Position numbers and translations under genes: made by a program
In this document: positions 1 through 9,164 of the stretch, one piece after another
Numbering within the stretch: the first letter of the stretch is position 1
Layout of the letters: each line of letters opens with the position of its first letter
Source of the DNA: Trachelipus rathkii
Lineage: Eukaryota > Arthropoda > Malacostraca > Isopoda > Trachelipodidae
NCBI GenBank assembly: GCA_015478945.1
Contig: JABUQX010007536.1
Span: forward strand, 27,501 to 40,000
Length of the DNA stretch: 12,500 bases
Direction of reading: 5' to 3'
Notes under the pieces: generated by a model
Databases searched by the model: none
Seen by the model: the letters and a program-made list of their open reading frames with translations, nothing else
What the model was told of the DNA's origin: nothing

Positions 1-807
1 AATGGATTGGAGGGAAATGGAAGAGTCAGCGTAGCAGTGAGCGGAAAATGTTAGAGTTGGAGCAATGAAGAAAAAAGCACAAAAATTAAGGAGGTGTTTG
101 AGAAGAAGAACTTTTGAAAGCAAAAACATGTTATGGCAAGAAAATTAATTGAAAAAAGTACTGGGGAGAGCGAAGAGAAATACGGAAGAAGTTGTATTGA
201 AGACTGATTAAATATATGGGAGGTTTAAGAAGTTTATTGCATTGATTAGCAAAGTCATACTAGAAGAGAAAGGCAAAGCAATACAACATCACCGAAGGAG
301 AGAGGAATTTTATTACAGAGCAGGAGAAAATAGATTCATGGTGGAAGGGATATTTTGAGAAACTTCTAAACATTTGAGAGGCTGATAGGGAGGAGAGAGT
401 TAGGAGGAGGAAGACGACCTCGTAAAAATTACAAAGGAAGTGTTTGAGTTAAGATACATAATGAACTCATTATTCATAATGGAGGGAAGAGAAGTGGCAG
501 AGTAGAGGATCCTGGAGTTCTTCAACGAGCTTTATAGAGTATGAGAAATACCAGAACATTGTGAGAGCGCCATCATAGTGCCGACTTCTAAGGAAAATTA
601 AGAAGCAGAAAGGTGTGATGATTATATAGTAATATCCCTTGTACCATGCAACAAACCTGTATGAAAAATTAATTGGGAGGAGCACTAGAGTCCTAGTGGA
701 GTCAATTTTGGGAGAGGAACATTATGATTATAGAAAAAATAGAAGTGTTACATTTATTTAATATTTGGACTGAGACTGGTGATGGAAATAGCTTGGAAGT
801 TTCACCA

Positions 808-1219
808 TAATCTTTAAGATTTGCAGATGAGGAGAAATATTTGTCGACAGGTCGTTTGAGGAGGGCAATTAAATATCTATATGTCTCTGGCATATGTAGC
901 GTCAAAACACTGACAAGTTCGGAAAAATGATCTAGCATAAAGACGGAAGTATAACAGAGCAGTTTTCTGTCCCCGTTGCTATTTATAGCATACATTAATA
1001 TAGCTATAGCTGATTTTAAAGTAAATAGAGAAAATGGACACAAAATTAGGATTATGGTCTATTTAGATGATATTACTGAGCGGACTACGAATAGAGAGGA
1101 GATTGAGAAAGACATGAGGAGATGGAACGAATGTTTGATGGAAAGAGGTATGAAAATGAACATGAAGAAGACAAATTCTAACTATAAAGAGAAAGCGCAA
1201 CGGTATTTAATATCGGTAT
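808..1219 (+). other. RT palm domain remnant of element C (YLDD)
   Basis: One frame (frame 1) reads through most of the palm with only two stops. Near 820-855 FADEEKYLSTGR sits where motif A ('F.DLEKAFD') belongs; an Asp is kept at 826-828. RRAIKYLYVSG and, at about 967-1000, LSPLLFIAYIN follow; the latter is the 'QG..LSPLLF..Y' motif B. At 1060-1071 lies YLDD, the motif C catalytic pair, with the usual Ala replaced by Leu. RRWNECLMERGMKMNMKKT after it matches the conserved 'W...L...GLK.N..KT' thumb-side motif. This is the best preserved part of the element. Confidence 0.85.
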
Positions 1220-1338
1220 AGGAGAGAAAGTAGTGAAGAACACAGATATTTTAAAATATCTGAGTAATGTAATAACTAAGAAAGGAAAACTAATGGGACA
1301 TTCTGAAGAGGATGAAAAGCTATGGTGGATATTTGGAG

Positions 1339-1549
1339 AGCCTGTATCCAATCAAAAAGGAGCAACAGGTTCCGCTTGAAATAAAGAGGGTTATTTTTAA
1401 CACCGTGATGACGCCAATTTTGAAATATGAAGCTGAGAGTTGGGTGCTGACAATTGTGGTGGATACGAGAATAATTTAGGCAGCGGAGTTGAAACCATTG
1501 AGAACTATTATTGCGAAGTTAGGGAGAAACAATGAGAAATCAAATATTT

Positions 1550-1615
<66 letters not shown>

Positions 1616-1830
1616 GCGAAGGGATGTTGGATGTGTACACCGAGAAAAAGTAAGCCTAGAAGAGACTGACGAAGAGATGGAAGGAAACAGTCTAGGAGAT
1701 CCTCAAAAGATTTCGTATGCCGGACACTGAATTTCTGAAGGTGGAAGAAGCTTTTCATGATATAATATGAAGAATAAACCATATTGACTGCCTTGACAGA
1801 CGTTCAACCAACTTCTCAGAGTTGAATTAA
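1339..1830 (+). other. C-terminal end of element C, split by (GA)n
   Basis: Frame 1 reads SLYPIKKEQQVPLEIKR and then VIFNTVMTPILKYEAESWV at 1339-1440. After one TAG it gives AAELKPLRTI, the 'AxEMxxLR' motif. The (GA)n tract follows. The same frame resumes at 1669 with TKRWKETV, matching the 'GRPRKRWK' C-terminal motif, then MPDTEFLKVEEAFHD, and ends at a TAA at 1828-1830. I take that TAA as the natural ORF2 stop because the 3' tail repeat begins 14 bases later. Confidence 0.75.
1554..1613 (+). repeat. (GA)30 microsatellite
   Basis: A perfect AG/GA dinucleotide run of about 60 bases lies inside the dead LINE coding region. An antisense frame through it encodes only Ser-Leu repeats and is not a gene. 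Confidence 0.97.
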
Positions 1831-1844
1831 AAAATAATAATTTA

Positions 1845-1995
1845 ATGTATGTATGTATGTATGTATGTATGTATGTATGTATGTATGTATGTATGTATGT
1901 ATGTATGTATGTATGTATGTATGTATGTATGTATGTATGTATGTATGTATGTATGTATGTATGTATGTATATGTATGTATGTATGTATGTATGTA
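1845..1995 (+). repeat. (ATGT)n tetranucleotide array
   Basis: About 37 units of ATGT are broken once near 1969-1972 by a 2-base slip. The array begins 14 bases after the LINE stop codon, where a LINE 3' tail belongs. Inference: it grew from the simple-repeat tail of element C. Confidence 0.97.
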
Positions 1996-2229
1996 AATTT
2001 ACATTAGGCAGTGTTTAATATGCAATCAGAGTTTGAAGCCTAAAAATATATTTCGATTTCTCCTCCGTTTCTTAAATTCAATATCGTAATATTTATACAA
2101 GTAAAAAAAATATACTAGAAATGTTACCTATTAAAAAGAAGTAAAAAAAAAATAATAATAAAAAAAATTTTTTCTTATTTATGATCGAAATAATAGAGCT
2201 ATTACTTAATAGATAATAAATTCACTTAC

Positions 2230-2349
2230 TATATGGGACATCAAGTCTTGTCTGTGGAAGTTGGATACTTAAACTTGAATCTCCACCGCCACCACCACCA
2301 CTGCCGCCGCCCGAGTTAAAGATTCTTCCATCTTCAGTGGAATTACTTG
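2230..2349 (-). CDS. Candidate internal exon, Gly-rich, phase 1-1, 40-codon length
   Basis: This 120-base island is clearly GC-richer than its flanks. On the - strand it starts after an AG acceptor (2351-2350, preceded by TA repeats) and ends at a donor reading A|GTAAGT (GT at 2229-2228). GTAAGT is the ideal U1 match. Between them the frame is open for 39 codons plus split codons, so the exon would be phase 1 at both ends and skippable without a frameshift. It begins [11 protein letters not shown], continues with a Gly/Ser run of ten residues and ends [12 protein letters not shown]. The Gly codons are mixed (GGC, GGT, GGA), so this is not a pure triplet repeat. The acceptor lacks a normal pyrimidine tract. 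I do not recognise the protein. No neighbouring exon is visible, so the host gene would extend outside the window. Flanking 1996-2229 is AT-rich with nothing else recognisable. Confidence 0.4.
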
Positions 2350-2685
<336 letters not shown>

Positions 2686-2842
2686 TTATTCAGTCAATTC
2701 AATCATCGTTTTGTTTTAATAAAGTTTTATTAATTCATACTATATAAGAGCCTTTTTATTCTTTATTGCCAAAGTTCTAAGGTGTTTTAAAGATCAAGTT
2801 GAGTTAAGTTAGATATCTAGAAACTATTGTAGGACTCGGGAG

Positions 2843-2923
2843 AAGATCAATATTTGCAGGCACCAGTCATTCCCCATCCCTAAAAATGGACATTAAATTC
2901 AGGTGCCTGCCAATATTGATCTT
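2843..2923. other. 22-base-arm inverted repeat (hairpin), 37-base loop
   Basis: Left arm 2843-2864 (AAGATCAATATTTGCAGGCA + CC) and right arm 2902-2923 are reverse complements except for one base, giving 21 pairs in 22. The loop is 2865-2901. The size fits a microRNA-like foldback or the end of a small transposon. No pairing extends outward beyond the stem. It abuts the left end of the large foldback that follows. Confidence 0.8.
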
Positions 2924-4010
2924 ATTAACAAAACTTTAGCTTTGTTTTGCTCTCTAAAACGTCGTTTTAGAGTTTTTTCTGTGTCTGTAGTCATTCTTTC
3001 AGAATTTTCAATTTTCAAAACCCATGTTTTGACATTTTTAGTATCAACTCCCAGAATTTTTTGAAATAACTTCAAACTTCAAATATGGATAGATGGGACC
3101 ATTACTTACAAAATGCACAAATAGTTTTTCTTGATTTTTTGAAATTTGTGCTCGGCAATGTCAAATTTAAAAACCAATTTTTTTTGTTTAGATAATTTTT
3201 TTTCTGTTCGTGAGAAGTGGATGAAATTTTCAGAGCATATAGGTCGAAAGAGATGCACATTTTATACTTAGATAGTTTCTTTGTATATACAGTAGTTTTT
3301 GAATTTGTTCTGGAACAGGTACTCCCAAAAATGTTTTGGAAATTTTTTAAAATTTTTATTTACTTTTGAGTATACAAAAAAAATATCTAAGTAAAAAAAA
3401 TGCATCTTGCCCGATATACAAGTTTACGAAAATTTGATATTGATCGGACAAGTTTGAAAAAAAATATATCAAGATTTCACTTTCAAAAACAATTTTGGAA
3501 AAGTGACATTTTGATATATATTATTTTCTACTCGTCCACGTCAACATCAAATTTTCGGGACTTGTATAGTCGAAGCAAAGATACATCTTATTTACTTAAA
3601 TAATTTTTTTTTTTCTATACTCAAAAATTTTTGAAAAATTTCAAGCTTTTTGAAAATTGTTCAGACAAATCAAAGGCTACTGCAAAGGATTATCTTAATG
3701 AATGTGCATGCATGCATCAGTTCGCATGAGTAAAAAAGGAAATTATCATAATTTCATTTGAAAACCGAAAAAGAGTGGGTTTGAATATGAGTTGCTGAGG
3801 CACCAAATCAAAAATCGAAAAATGCATTTTGTAGGTGATCTTCTCTGCCATATTTCAAGTTTAATCATTCAAAAAATGTAGGAGTTGAAATAAAAAGAAA
3901 CATAGACTAATTTGAAAGATACAAAGAAAAAACTTACAATTTAGTACCAGAAACAACGTTTTAGAGGGCAAAAAAGCTACAGCGTTGTTTATAGGGTCAA
4001 AATCGGCTGT
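2903..4010. repeat. Foldback element: ~1.1 kb imperfect palindrome
   Basis: The left half and the reverse complement of the right half align over nearly their whole length around a tip near 3490. Paired blocks: 2949-2962 with 3956-3970 (TCTAAAACG); 3106-3116 with 3823-3835 (ACAAAATGCA); 3252-3262 with 3699-3709 (ATGCACATT); 3368-3374 with 3616-3622 (GAGTATA); 3418-3443 with 3541-3567 (GAAAATTTGAT); 3477-3483 with 3500-3506 (TCACTTT). Small indels separate the blocks, so the arms have diverged. No transposase frame is present. Exact ends are uncertain: AGATCAA-TATT near 2844 and its complement near 4056-4069 may be outer termini. A short palindrome CTCTAAAACG-T-CGTTTTAGAG sits at 2952-2972. 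The 67-codon frame at 3400-3603 is a by-product of the palindrome. Confidence 0.8.
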
Positions 4011-4346
4011 AGGCTGTCCTCATGAAAATTGCTGAAAAGTGGGCTTAGCCCAAGCCCAATATTTGATCCTGTCCTTCAGTTTACTTTTTATTATTTTATA
4101 TTTGGGTTTTATCAAAGTTAATGCTATTTACAAGAGTGGGGAAGAGTTGTGCGAATGTGAGTTTCAGTTATTTTTGCATTGTTTAAAATTTAGGATTGTA
4201 AATTATTTAGCATTTAAGCTTTTAAATATAGGTTTTAGTGTTGGAATAATTTTATCTCTGATCTCACTTTTTATTTGTGTTGTTTGTTTGTTTCTTTGTT
4301 TTTATTTTATTTTGTTTTTTGTTTTTTTGCGATTGGGTTTGTTGAA
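4011..4346 (+). other. T-rich stretch upstream of LINE A ORF2
   Basis: AT-rich, ending in a strongly T-rich run (about 4275-4330, TTTGT/TTTAT units) just before the ATG of element A. It may be the 5' UTR or upstream part of the LINE, or unrelated flank. The long hydrophobic frame at 4039-4614 arises from Phe/Leu/Ile codons in T-rich DNA, and only its last third (after about 4465) corresponds to the LINE protein. A palindrome GGGCTTAGCCC lies at about 4042-4052. Confidence 0.5.
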
Positions 4347-5030
4347 ATGGCAGATTTTCACAGGCGTGGGATTTCTATTGAGTTTTCCAACATCCGTGAA
4401 AGACACTCTAACTCAGAGTCCGTGGAACACCCCCACTCTAGCGCTAATTCTTTTACTCTGGTGTGAGACCCAGACAAATAGGAATTCATCCTCTAACTCG
4501 TTTAACGTATCCAATTATAACTTATTTCATAATTTCCAACTGAATGGTGGAATATATGACTATGCAAACATTAGCAACTCTTGTAACACGCCTCGAAAAT
4601 TTAGAATCTCTTAACTTTGATGTTCTGTGGCTTAATATTTTTTCCATATACTACAATAATCTTGTTCTTCTGCAACTGTTTTCCTAACAGAACATATTTT
4701 CCCACCTTCTACGAGTATCTTACTATTTATCACAAGATTGTAATATCTTCTCAAAATACTGAATGAAGCCCATAGTTAGTGAATTTCAATGTATACCACA
4801 CTGAATGGTTGGGATTCTTTCATACTGATCCAAAAAGGGAGGAGGCCAAATCATTCAGCATTCTCAACGATCTGGAGCAACTAATTATGGAACCTACACA
4901 CATTCCGGATCGTCCCAGCAGATTTTTTACAACACTTGACCTATGATAAACTACTAGTCCTTTTTTTATAAATACGCCACCTTCTCTCCTATCGGTAATT
5001 CTGATCACATCCTTACATCTCATAATTTTG
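4347..5030 (+). other. APE endonuclease remnant of element A
   Basis: N-terminal NIR motif (about 4386-4394). At 4465-4479 ETQTN carries the conserved catalytic Glu position, followed by FNVSNYNLFHNFQLNGG, the usual '...Y.L..N....GG...Y' region. At 4592 LENLESLNFDVLWLNIF follows in another frame. 4797-4943 reads HTEWLGFFHTDP, FSILNDLEQLIMEPTHIP and TTLDL, matching 'N.HH..WLG', 'L.....L....PT' and 'TLDL'. At 5000-5008 SDH is the hallmark catalytic triplet of the APE domain. The GDFN motif expected just before 4797 is not readable. Confidence 0.8.
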
Positions 5031-5192
5031 ATACATTTTCTCTAACAGATCCATCCTGCCATATGCGTATTTTCTAGCTATCAGGCCGATTGGGAACTTT
5101 GCGTCGCTTCAGCTGACTATGGCAGTACCTTTGACTCTAAAGACGCTTCAACTTCTGCCGATAAGATGGGAGCTGCAATCAATAATGGGATG

Positions 5193-5560
5193 ATGGGATT
5201 TATTCCCTCTTCGACTATATTTTTCTCTCCTCAAAAACCATTGTTCGATCTTGCTTCTTCTCGAGCCATTCAGACTAGAGACATTGCGAATCAAGAATGA
5301 AAAAATTCTCGTTCTCCTATCACTCTCACTAATTTTCATTCAACTCGGAATCATTACCCGGGGATACTATTCGTGTAAGCGGACTTTCATGTAAACAGCA
5401 GTGAGCCCCAGCCTTCTTAGTTCTCTACTGATAAATCTTCTGACCCCTTGCCAAACAAATTTCTAACAAATTCTGTAAATCAGCCATTCCTCATCTTATT
5501 CACTCTGTAAAGGCCAATCTTTTTGGCCTTCTGTTTTCCTCTAGTTCAACCCTGCTCGTT
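5193..5560 (+). other. Linker between endonuclease and RT of element A
   Basis: Frame 3 at 5193-5299 reads MGFIPSSTIFFSPQKPLFD and then SRAIQTRDIANQE, matching the LINE segment 'A...IP.......PWF...C..A...R..A'. Further on come PLAKQISNKFCKSAIPHLIH (about 5449-5505) and KANLFGLLFSS (frame 2 from 5510), the 'KA.LFA..F..NS' motif that also occurs in element B. Confidence 0.7.
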
Positions 5561-5562
5561 CC

Positions 5563-6290
5563 ATGACTTTCCATATGAGTACATTTGATAGGATGCATGG
5601 GCTCCTGAAATTTATAAACGTTAGGGAATGTACGTCTGAACAGGCACAACCCCTCGTTCAACTCTATTCTCTATGCTTCAGTACAAGCACTTTCCTCGAT
5701 GTTGGAAGCGCCACATATTCGGCTGGCTTCCGAAGAAAGGCGGCCGCCATGATCATTTCCAACTATTGCTTGCTTATGAAACCTCACTTGTATTATATCT
5801 AGATTTTGAGAGCCCTTCTCAACGCTCATTTCTTAGATCATCTGAATCTCATTCTCTTCTTTCCCGATCACCAGTATGGCTTTCGGCGCTGTTGTTTCCA
5901 CTGATGATATACTTTCCCATCAACCGATTTGGTTTCCGCCTTGGAGTATGGTGAACTTTTGTTGTAGACTTAACGACATATCTAAGGGATTTGACCGGAT
6001 ATGATATGGGGTCACTACTTTCCAGCTCCCCTTTGGATTTCCTTCTTCTCCTTGCTTTTACGTCTAGAGAGTTCTTTCTGGAAATAATTTAATATCAGCT
6101 GTCTTTCATTGGGGGATTTTTTGTTCTATCAATGGTGATCTTTCCCAGGATTTTGATTTAGCTCCTATTTTGTGCATGCTTTCCAGTGACTGATCTTCTG
6201 ACTGCTCATCTAGCTCTATCCATTCAAATGCCGTGACTCTATTTCATTCCTCAGCATTTCAAATCTACTTCGTCTTTTGGGTCAAAAATT
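5563..6290 (+). other. RT domain remnant of element A (catalytic pair lost)
   Basis: LVQLYSLCFSTSTF (frame 1) and FPRCWKRHIFGWLPKKGG (frame 3) match 'L..LF..CL....FP..WK.A...P.PKKG'. At 5872-5901 QYGFRRCC equals the 'QYGFR..RS' motif. At 5975-6000 DISKGFDRI is motif A ('ALDISKAFDRVWH') with the Asp codon present. LSQDFDLAP follows. The motif C region near 6224-6240 reads SNAVTLFHSS where 'Y/FADDSTLHSS' is expected, so both catalytic aspartates are gone. FKSTSSFGSKIASDLNLS then matches the usual downstream text. Confidence 0.8.
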
Positions 6291-6559
6291 GCTTCTGACC
6301 TTAATCTTTCGATTTATTATCCCTGAGTCTGGATAGGATTTCCCGACGGATTCGTCTCAACCTTCTGAAATTCAATTCTATAAAAATCAAAACTTCTGCA
6401 AATCTCCCTCTCTAAGACACCTATATTTACTATCTCTTTCTCAAAGGGCTTTTTATCTTACTCTCTTTAGATGGTTTCTCATCTCATTACAAACATGTTG
6501 GCCCTGTAAACAAACAATGTCTTTGAAAGCCAACATCATTAGCTGACGACGGCTTTCAA

Positions 6560-7122
6560 AAGAAGCTGAAGTTCTGTTTAGACAGCAGGGGTTTTTCCTC
6601 TTCTCAGTTACTTCAGCTATACAAGGGATGCCTCATCCGCCACTTGCAGCACCATGTAGTACCTGTTATTTTCTTGTATGGGCGAGGGCTCCACAGCTAT
6701 CAAACTTTTGGATAGTTCATTCAAAGGCCAAAAACACCAAAACTGTTTATTTCTTTCCAATTTGCACCTGACTCTATTTTTGAGCGCAGATGTTGGGGTG
6801 TCTCTTTTCTGCGAGTACCACAGCTATAAAAAAATGCTCGGGGAACTGACCGCTCGTGTGTACCATATCTTGCAAACGTCCTCATGGCACAAAGGGGTGC
6901 AGTGTGTGCTCACATGGTTTTAATGTGTTGACATTAACAACTCAAGCTTGTTGCTGTGGTGCTTCCCTCTTTCCACGACATCCATTCTCTATAATTCTCT
7001 TCCATCTTCTGTGTTTCCTATTTGAATTTAATCTCCCCCTCACTATAAAGGTCTGCGTCTCTGCCCACCTACCAAAATTTGCGTTAGGTGTTTGGCCCAC
7101 TTATGTGTATTACACCTCATGA
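6560..7122 (+). other. C-terminal region of element A
   Basis: SSSQLLQLYKG-like text at about 6601-6630 ('FFS..QLL.LY.G.I.P...Y...VWGG') leads into GEGSTAIKLLDS (6681 on, frame 3). DVGVSLFCEYHSY follows, matching 'RR.V.SLS.FYRY.HG'. Frame 1 then carries the last conserved stretch around 6990-7075, ending in LGVWPTYVYYTS and TGA. After the stop, about 70 bases lead into the (TA)n cluster; no clean poly(A) tail is seen. Confidence 0.75.
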
Positions 7123-7193
7123 ATAGAAGGCTCTTTACTAGGTGGTGAAAATAGTAACAACTAAAATATATGTAGTATGTATGTAGCAACCAG

Positions 7194-7386
7194 CATATAT
7201 ATATATAATAACTATATATATATATAATATATCTTTCTTTATATAATAATAATACATATAATATATATGTATATATATATATAATATATGTAATATATAT
7301 ATATATGTAATATAATATATATATACATATATATCATACGTATCTTAATATAATATATAATATGTAATATATAATATAACATAATA

Positions 7387-7423
<37 letters not shown>

Positions 7424-7648
7424 AATATATATAATAATATATATATATATATATATAATATATATATATATATACTACTATATATATATGTATATATATA
7501 TAAATATATATATATATAGAAAGCTGTTTGAATAATCATAATAAATTTTTTTGAAGAAATATAATAATAATTTAAAAACATTTATATGTAATAATAATAA
7601 TAATAAATAATACAATAACATATAATAAATTAATAATAATAATATATA

Positions 7649-7684
<36 letters not shown>

Positions 7685-7703
7685 ATATATAATAATAATA
7701 ATA

Positions 7704-7767
<64 letters not shown>

Positions 7768-7863
7768 GTTATATATATAATAATAATATGTAATAATATG
7801 AATAGGCCTATATAACAATAATAATCTGTATATACCTAACATGTAACAATAATATATATGCAT

Positions 7864-7957
<94 letters not shown>

Positions 7958-7974
7958 TATATAATAATAATAAT

Positions 7975-8021
<47 letters not shown>

Positions 8022-8068
8022 CTATATAATATATATATATAATATAATAATATATATATATATATATC
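7194..8068. repeat. Compound (TA)n/(TAA)n microsatellite cluster, part 1
   Basis: Alternating TA and TAA runs are broken by short unique islands (7519-7595 and 7800-7865). The longest pure (TA)n run spans about 7867-7953; (TAA)n runs occur near 7592-7608 and 7708-7732. All open frames here are Ile/Tyr repeats on either strand and are artefacts. Confidence 0.95.
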
Positions 8069-8258
8069 TCACCTAGACAATATACATTACTATGATTGTT
8101 GGTATCAAGTGAAAGATATAATCTAATAAATTTTTAATTCACGTTATTTTATATTCCAGCTTTTATTTATTTATATATTAATTTATTTTATTTACTTTTT
8201 CCTTATTTTTCTTTTTTATTTATTTTAATTATTTATTTATAACTTACTTTAAATTCTG
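8069..8258. other. AT-rich island with TTTA/TTTTA repeats
   Basis: Between two TA clusters, 8160-8243 is a degenerate TTTA/TTATTT-rich tract and the rest is AT-rich unique sequence. No coding or RNA-gene signal seen. Confidence 0.7.
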
Positions 8259-8401
8259 ATATATATTTCATATATATATATATGAAAAAAAATATATAAA
8301 TATATATATTTATATATATATGTGTGCCCGTCGATGTGGAATAAAATTAAATAGTAGAAATATAAACTTGTATGTATATATATATATATATATATATAAC
8401 C

Positions 8402-8448
<47 letters not shown>

Positions 8449-8650
8449 TCTATATATACTGTATGTATATATATATATATATATATATATAGCAATATAT
8501 ATATATTTCTTTTTCATATATATAAATATAATAATATATATATAATAATATATATATATATGTAATAATATACTATTAATAATAATAATATATATATATA
8601 ATATATAATAAATATATATATATATAATATATAATAATAATATATATATC
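8259..8650. repeat. Compound (TA)n/(TAA)n microsatellite cluster, part 2
   Basis: (TA)n runs at 8372-8398, 8406-8447 and 8467-8491 plus TAA-rich parts. One short non-repeat island at 8320-8370 includes TGTGCCCGTCGATGTGG. No gene. Confidence 0.95.
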
Positions 8651-8718
8651 TAATTAGAATAAAACCAACATCGATTTACATACTAAAAGAATAATAACAA
8701 TTGTACTTTGTATTACAA

Positions 8719-8869
8719 TGTATATATATACTAATAATAATAATATATATAATAATATATATAATATAGTAATAATAATAATAATAATAATAATATAATA
8801 ATAATAACATAACTCAATATGTAATATATAATATATATATATATAATAATAATAATAATAATAACATAT

Positions 8870-8932
<63 letters not shown>

Positions 8933-8958
8933 GTTATATATATATATATTACTTTATA

Positions 8959-8993
<35 letters not shown>
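8719..8993. repeat. Compound (TAA)n/(TA)n microsatellite cluster, part 3
   Basis: (TAA)n near 8769-8808 and 8843-8862, then (TA)n 8873-8925 and 8960-8993. Preceded by an AT-rich unique stretch (8651-8718) with nothing recognisable. Confidence 0.95.
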
Positions 8994-8996
<3 letters not shown>

Positions 8997-9112
8997 CTTA
9001 AGACACAAACATGTTTCCACATTCAATATCCTTCTACAAATAAAATTTAAAAATATTTATTTTATCTATGTTAATATAAGATTCTATCCAAATTCAGTTG
9101 ACCTGTTTATAA

Positions 9113-9164
9113 TACACACACAAACACACACAAACACACACACACACAAACACATACACACACT
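9113..9164 (+). repeat. (CA)n microsatellite with CAAA interruptions
   Basis: ACACACAAACACACACAAAC-type tract of about 52 bases, interrupted by AAA and ATA. Confidence 0.95.

Larger units (their letters stand above)
1..1830 (+). pseudogene. Decayed LINE ORF2 (element C), reverse transcriptase
   Basis: Remnant of a non-LTR retrotransposon polyprotein; its 5' part lies outside the window. Pieces in order: 300-371 (frame 3) ends in WWKGYFEKLLN, the pre-RT 'W-K-x-Y-F-x-x-L-L-N' motif. 515-590 (frame 2) reads EFFNELYRV-stop-EIPEH and then AIIVPT, matching the usual 'LFN..W..G..P..W..A.I.P..K' stretch. 660-761 (frame 3) has YEKLIGRS and GEEHYDYRKNRS, the 'QxGFRxxRS' equivalent. 808-1219 (frame 1) is the palm. 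1339-1830 (frame 1) is the C-terminal part. At least four frame changes and several stops show it is dead. The closing segment with the pattern LKYEAESWVLT is typical of LINEs whose RT is followed by 'YGxExWxLT'. The clade (RTE-like or Jockey-like) cannot be settled by eye. An intact ORF2 would nick target DNA and reverse-transcribe its own RNA. Confidence 0.85.
4347..7122 (+). pseudogene. Near full-length dead LINE ORF2 (element A), Jockey-superfamily-like
   Basis: The start is ATG 4347: MADFHRRGISIEFSNIRERH matches the N-terminus of APE-type LINE ORF2 proteins ('I..FNIRGL.SN'). The stop at 7120-7122 follows the conserved C-terminal 'LWNSLP..VFP..YNL..FK..V..HL' region, seen here as FLFEFNLPLTIKVCVSAHLP. 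The 2,776 bases equal about 925 codons, close to the usual ORF2 length for such elements, so decay has been by small indels and point changes rather than large deletions. Order: APE endonuclease, RT, C-terminal region. The readable frame changes many times (segments start near 4347, 4465, 4592, 4797, 5000, 5193, 5510, 5563, 5673, 5872, 5975, 6192, 6224, 6678, 6856). It cannot encode a functional enzyme. Clade assignment rests on motif memory and is less certain than the LINE call itself. Confidence 0.85.

Noticed and set aside
470..1043. Minus-strand frames of 71 and 113 codons
   Set aside because: They are antisense to LINE motifs that read clearly on the + strand.
1540..1782. 80-codon minus-strand frame
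   Set aside because: Antisense of the LINE C-terminal region plus the (GA)n tract; half of it is Ser-Leu repeat.
1845..1995. Telomere, satellite or CRISPR-like array
   Set aside because: Units are 4 bases without spacers, so this is a plain microsatellite.
3400..3603. 67-codon + frame
   Set aside because: It lies across the tip of the palindrome and its two halves are mutual reverse complements, so it is not protein-like by origin.
4039..4350. Hydrophobic 'membrane protein' N-terminal two thirds of a 191-codon frame
   Set aside because: T-rich DNA always yields Phe/Leu/Ile; the real LINE start is in another frame at 4347.
4820..5339. Minus-strand frames of 63-67 codons
   Set aside because: Antisense to the APE endonuclease and linker text of element A.
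7345..9050. Many 60-80 codon frames on both strands
   Set aside because: All consist of Ile/Tyr/Asn repeats from TA and TAA microsatellites.
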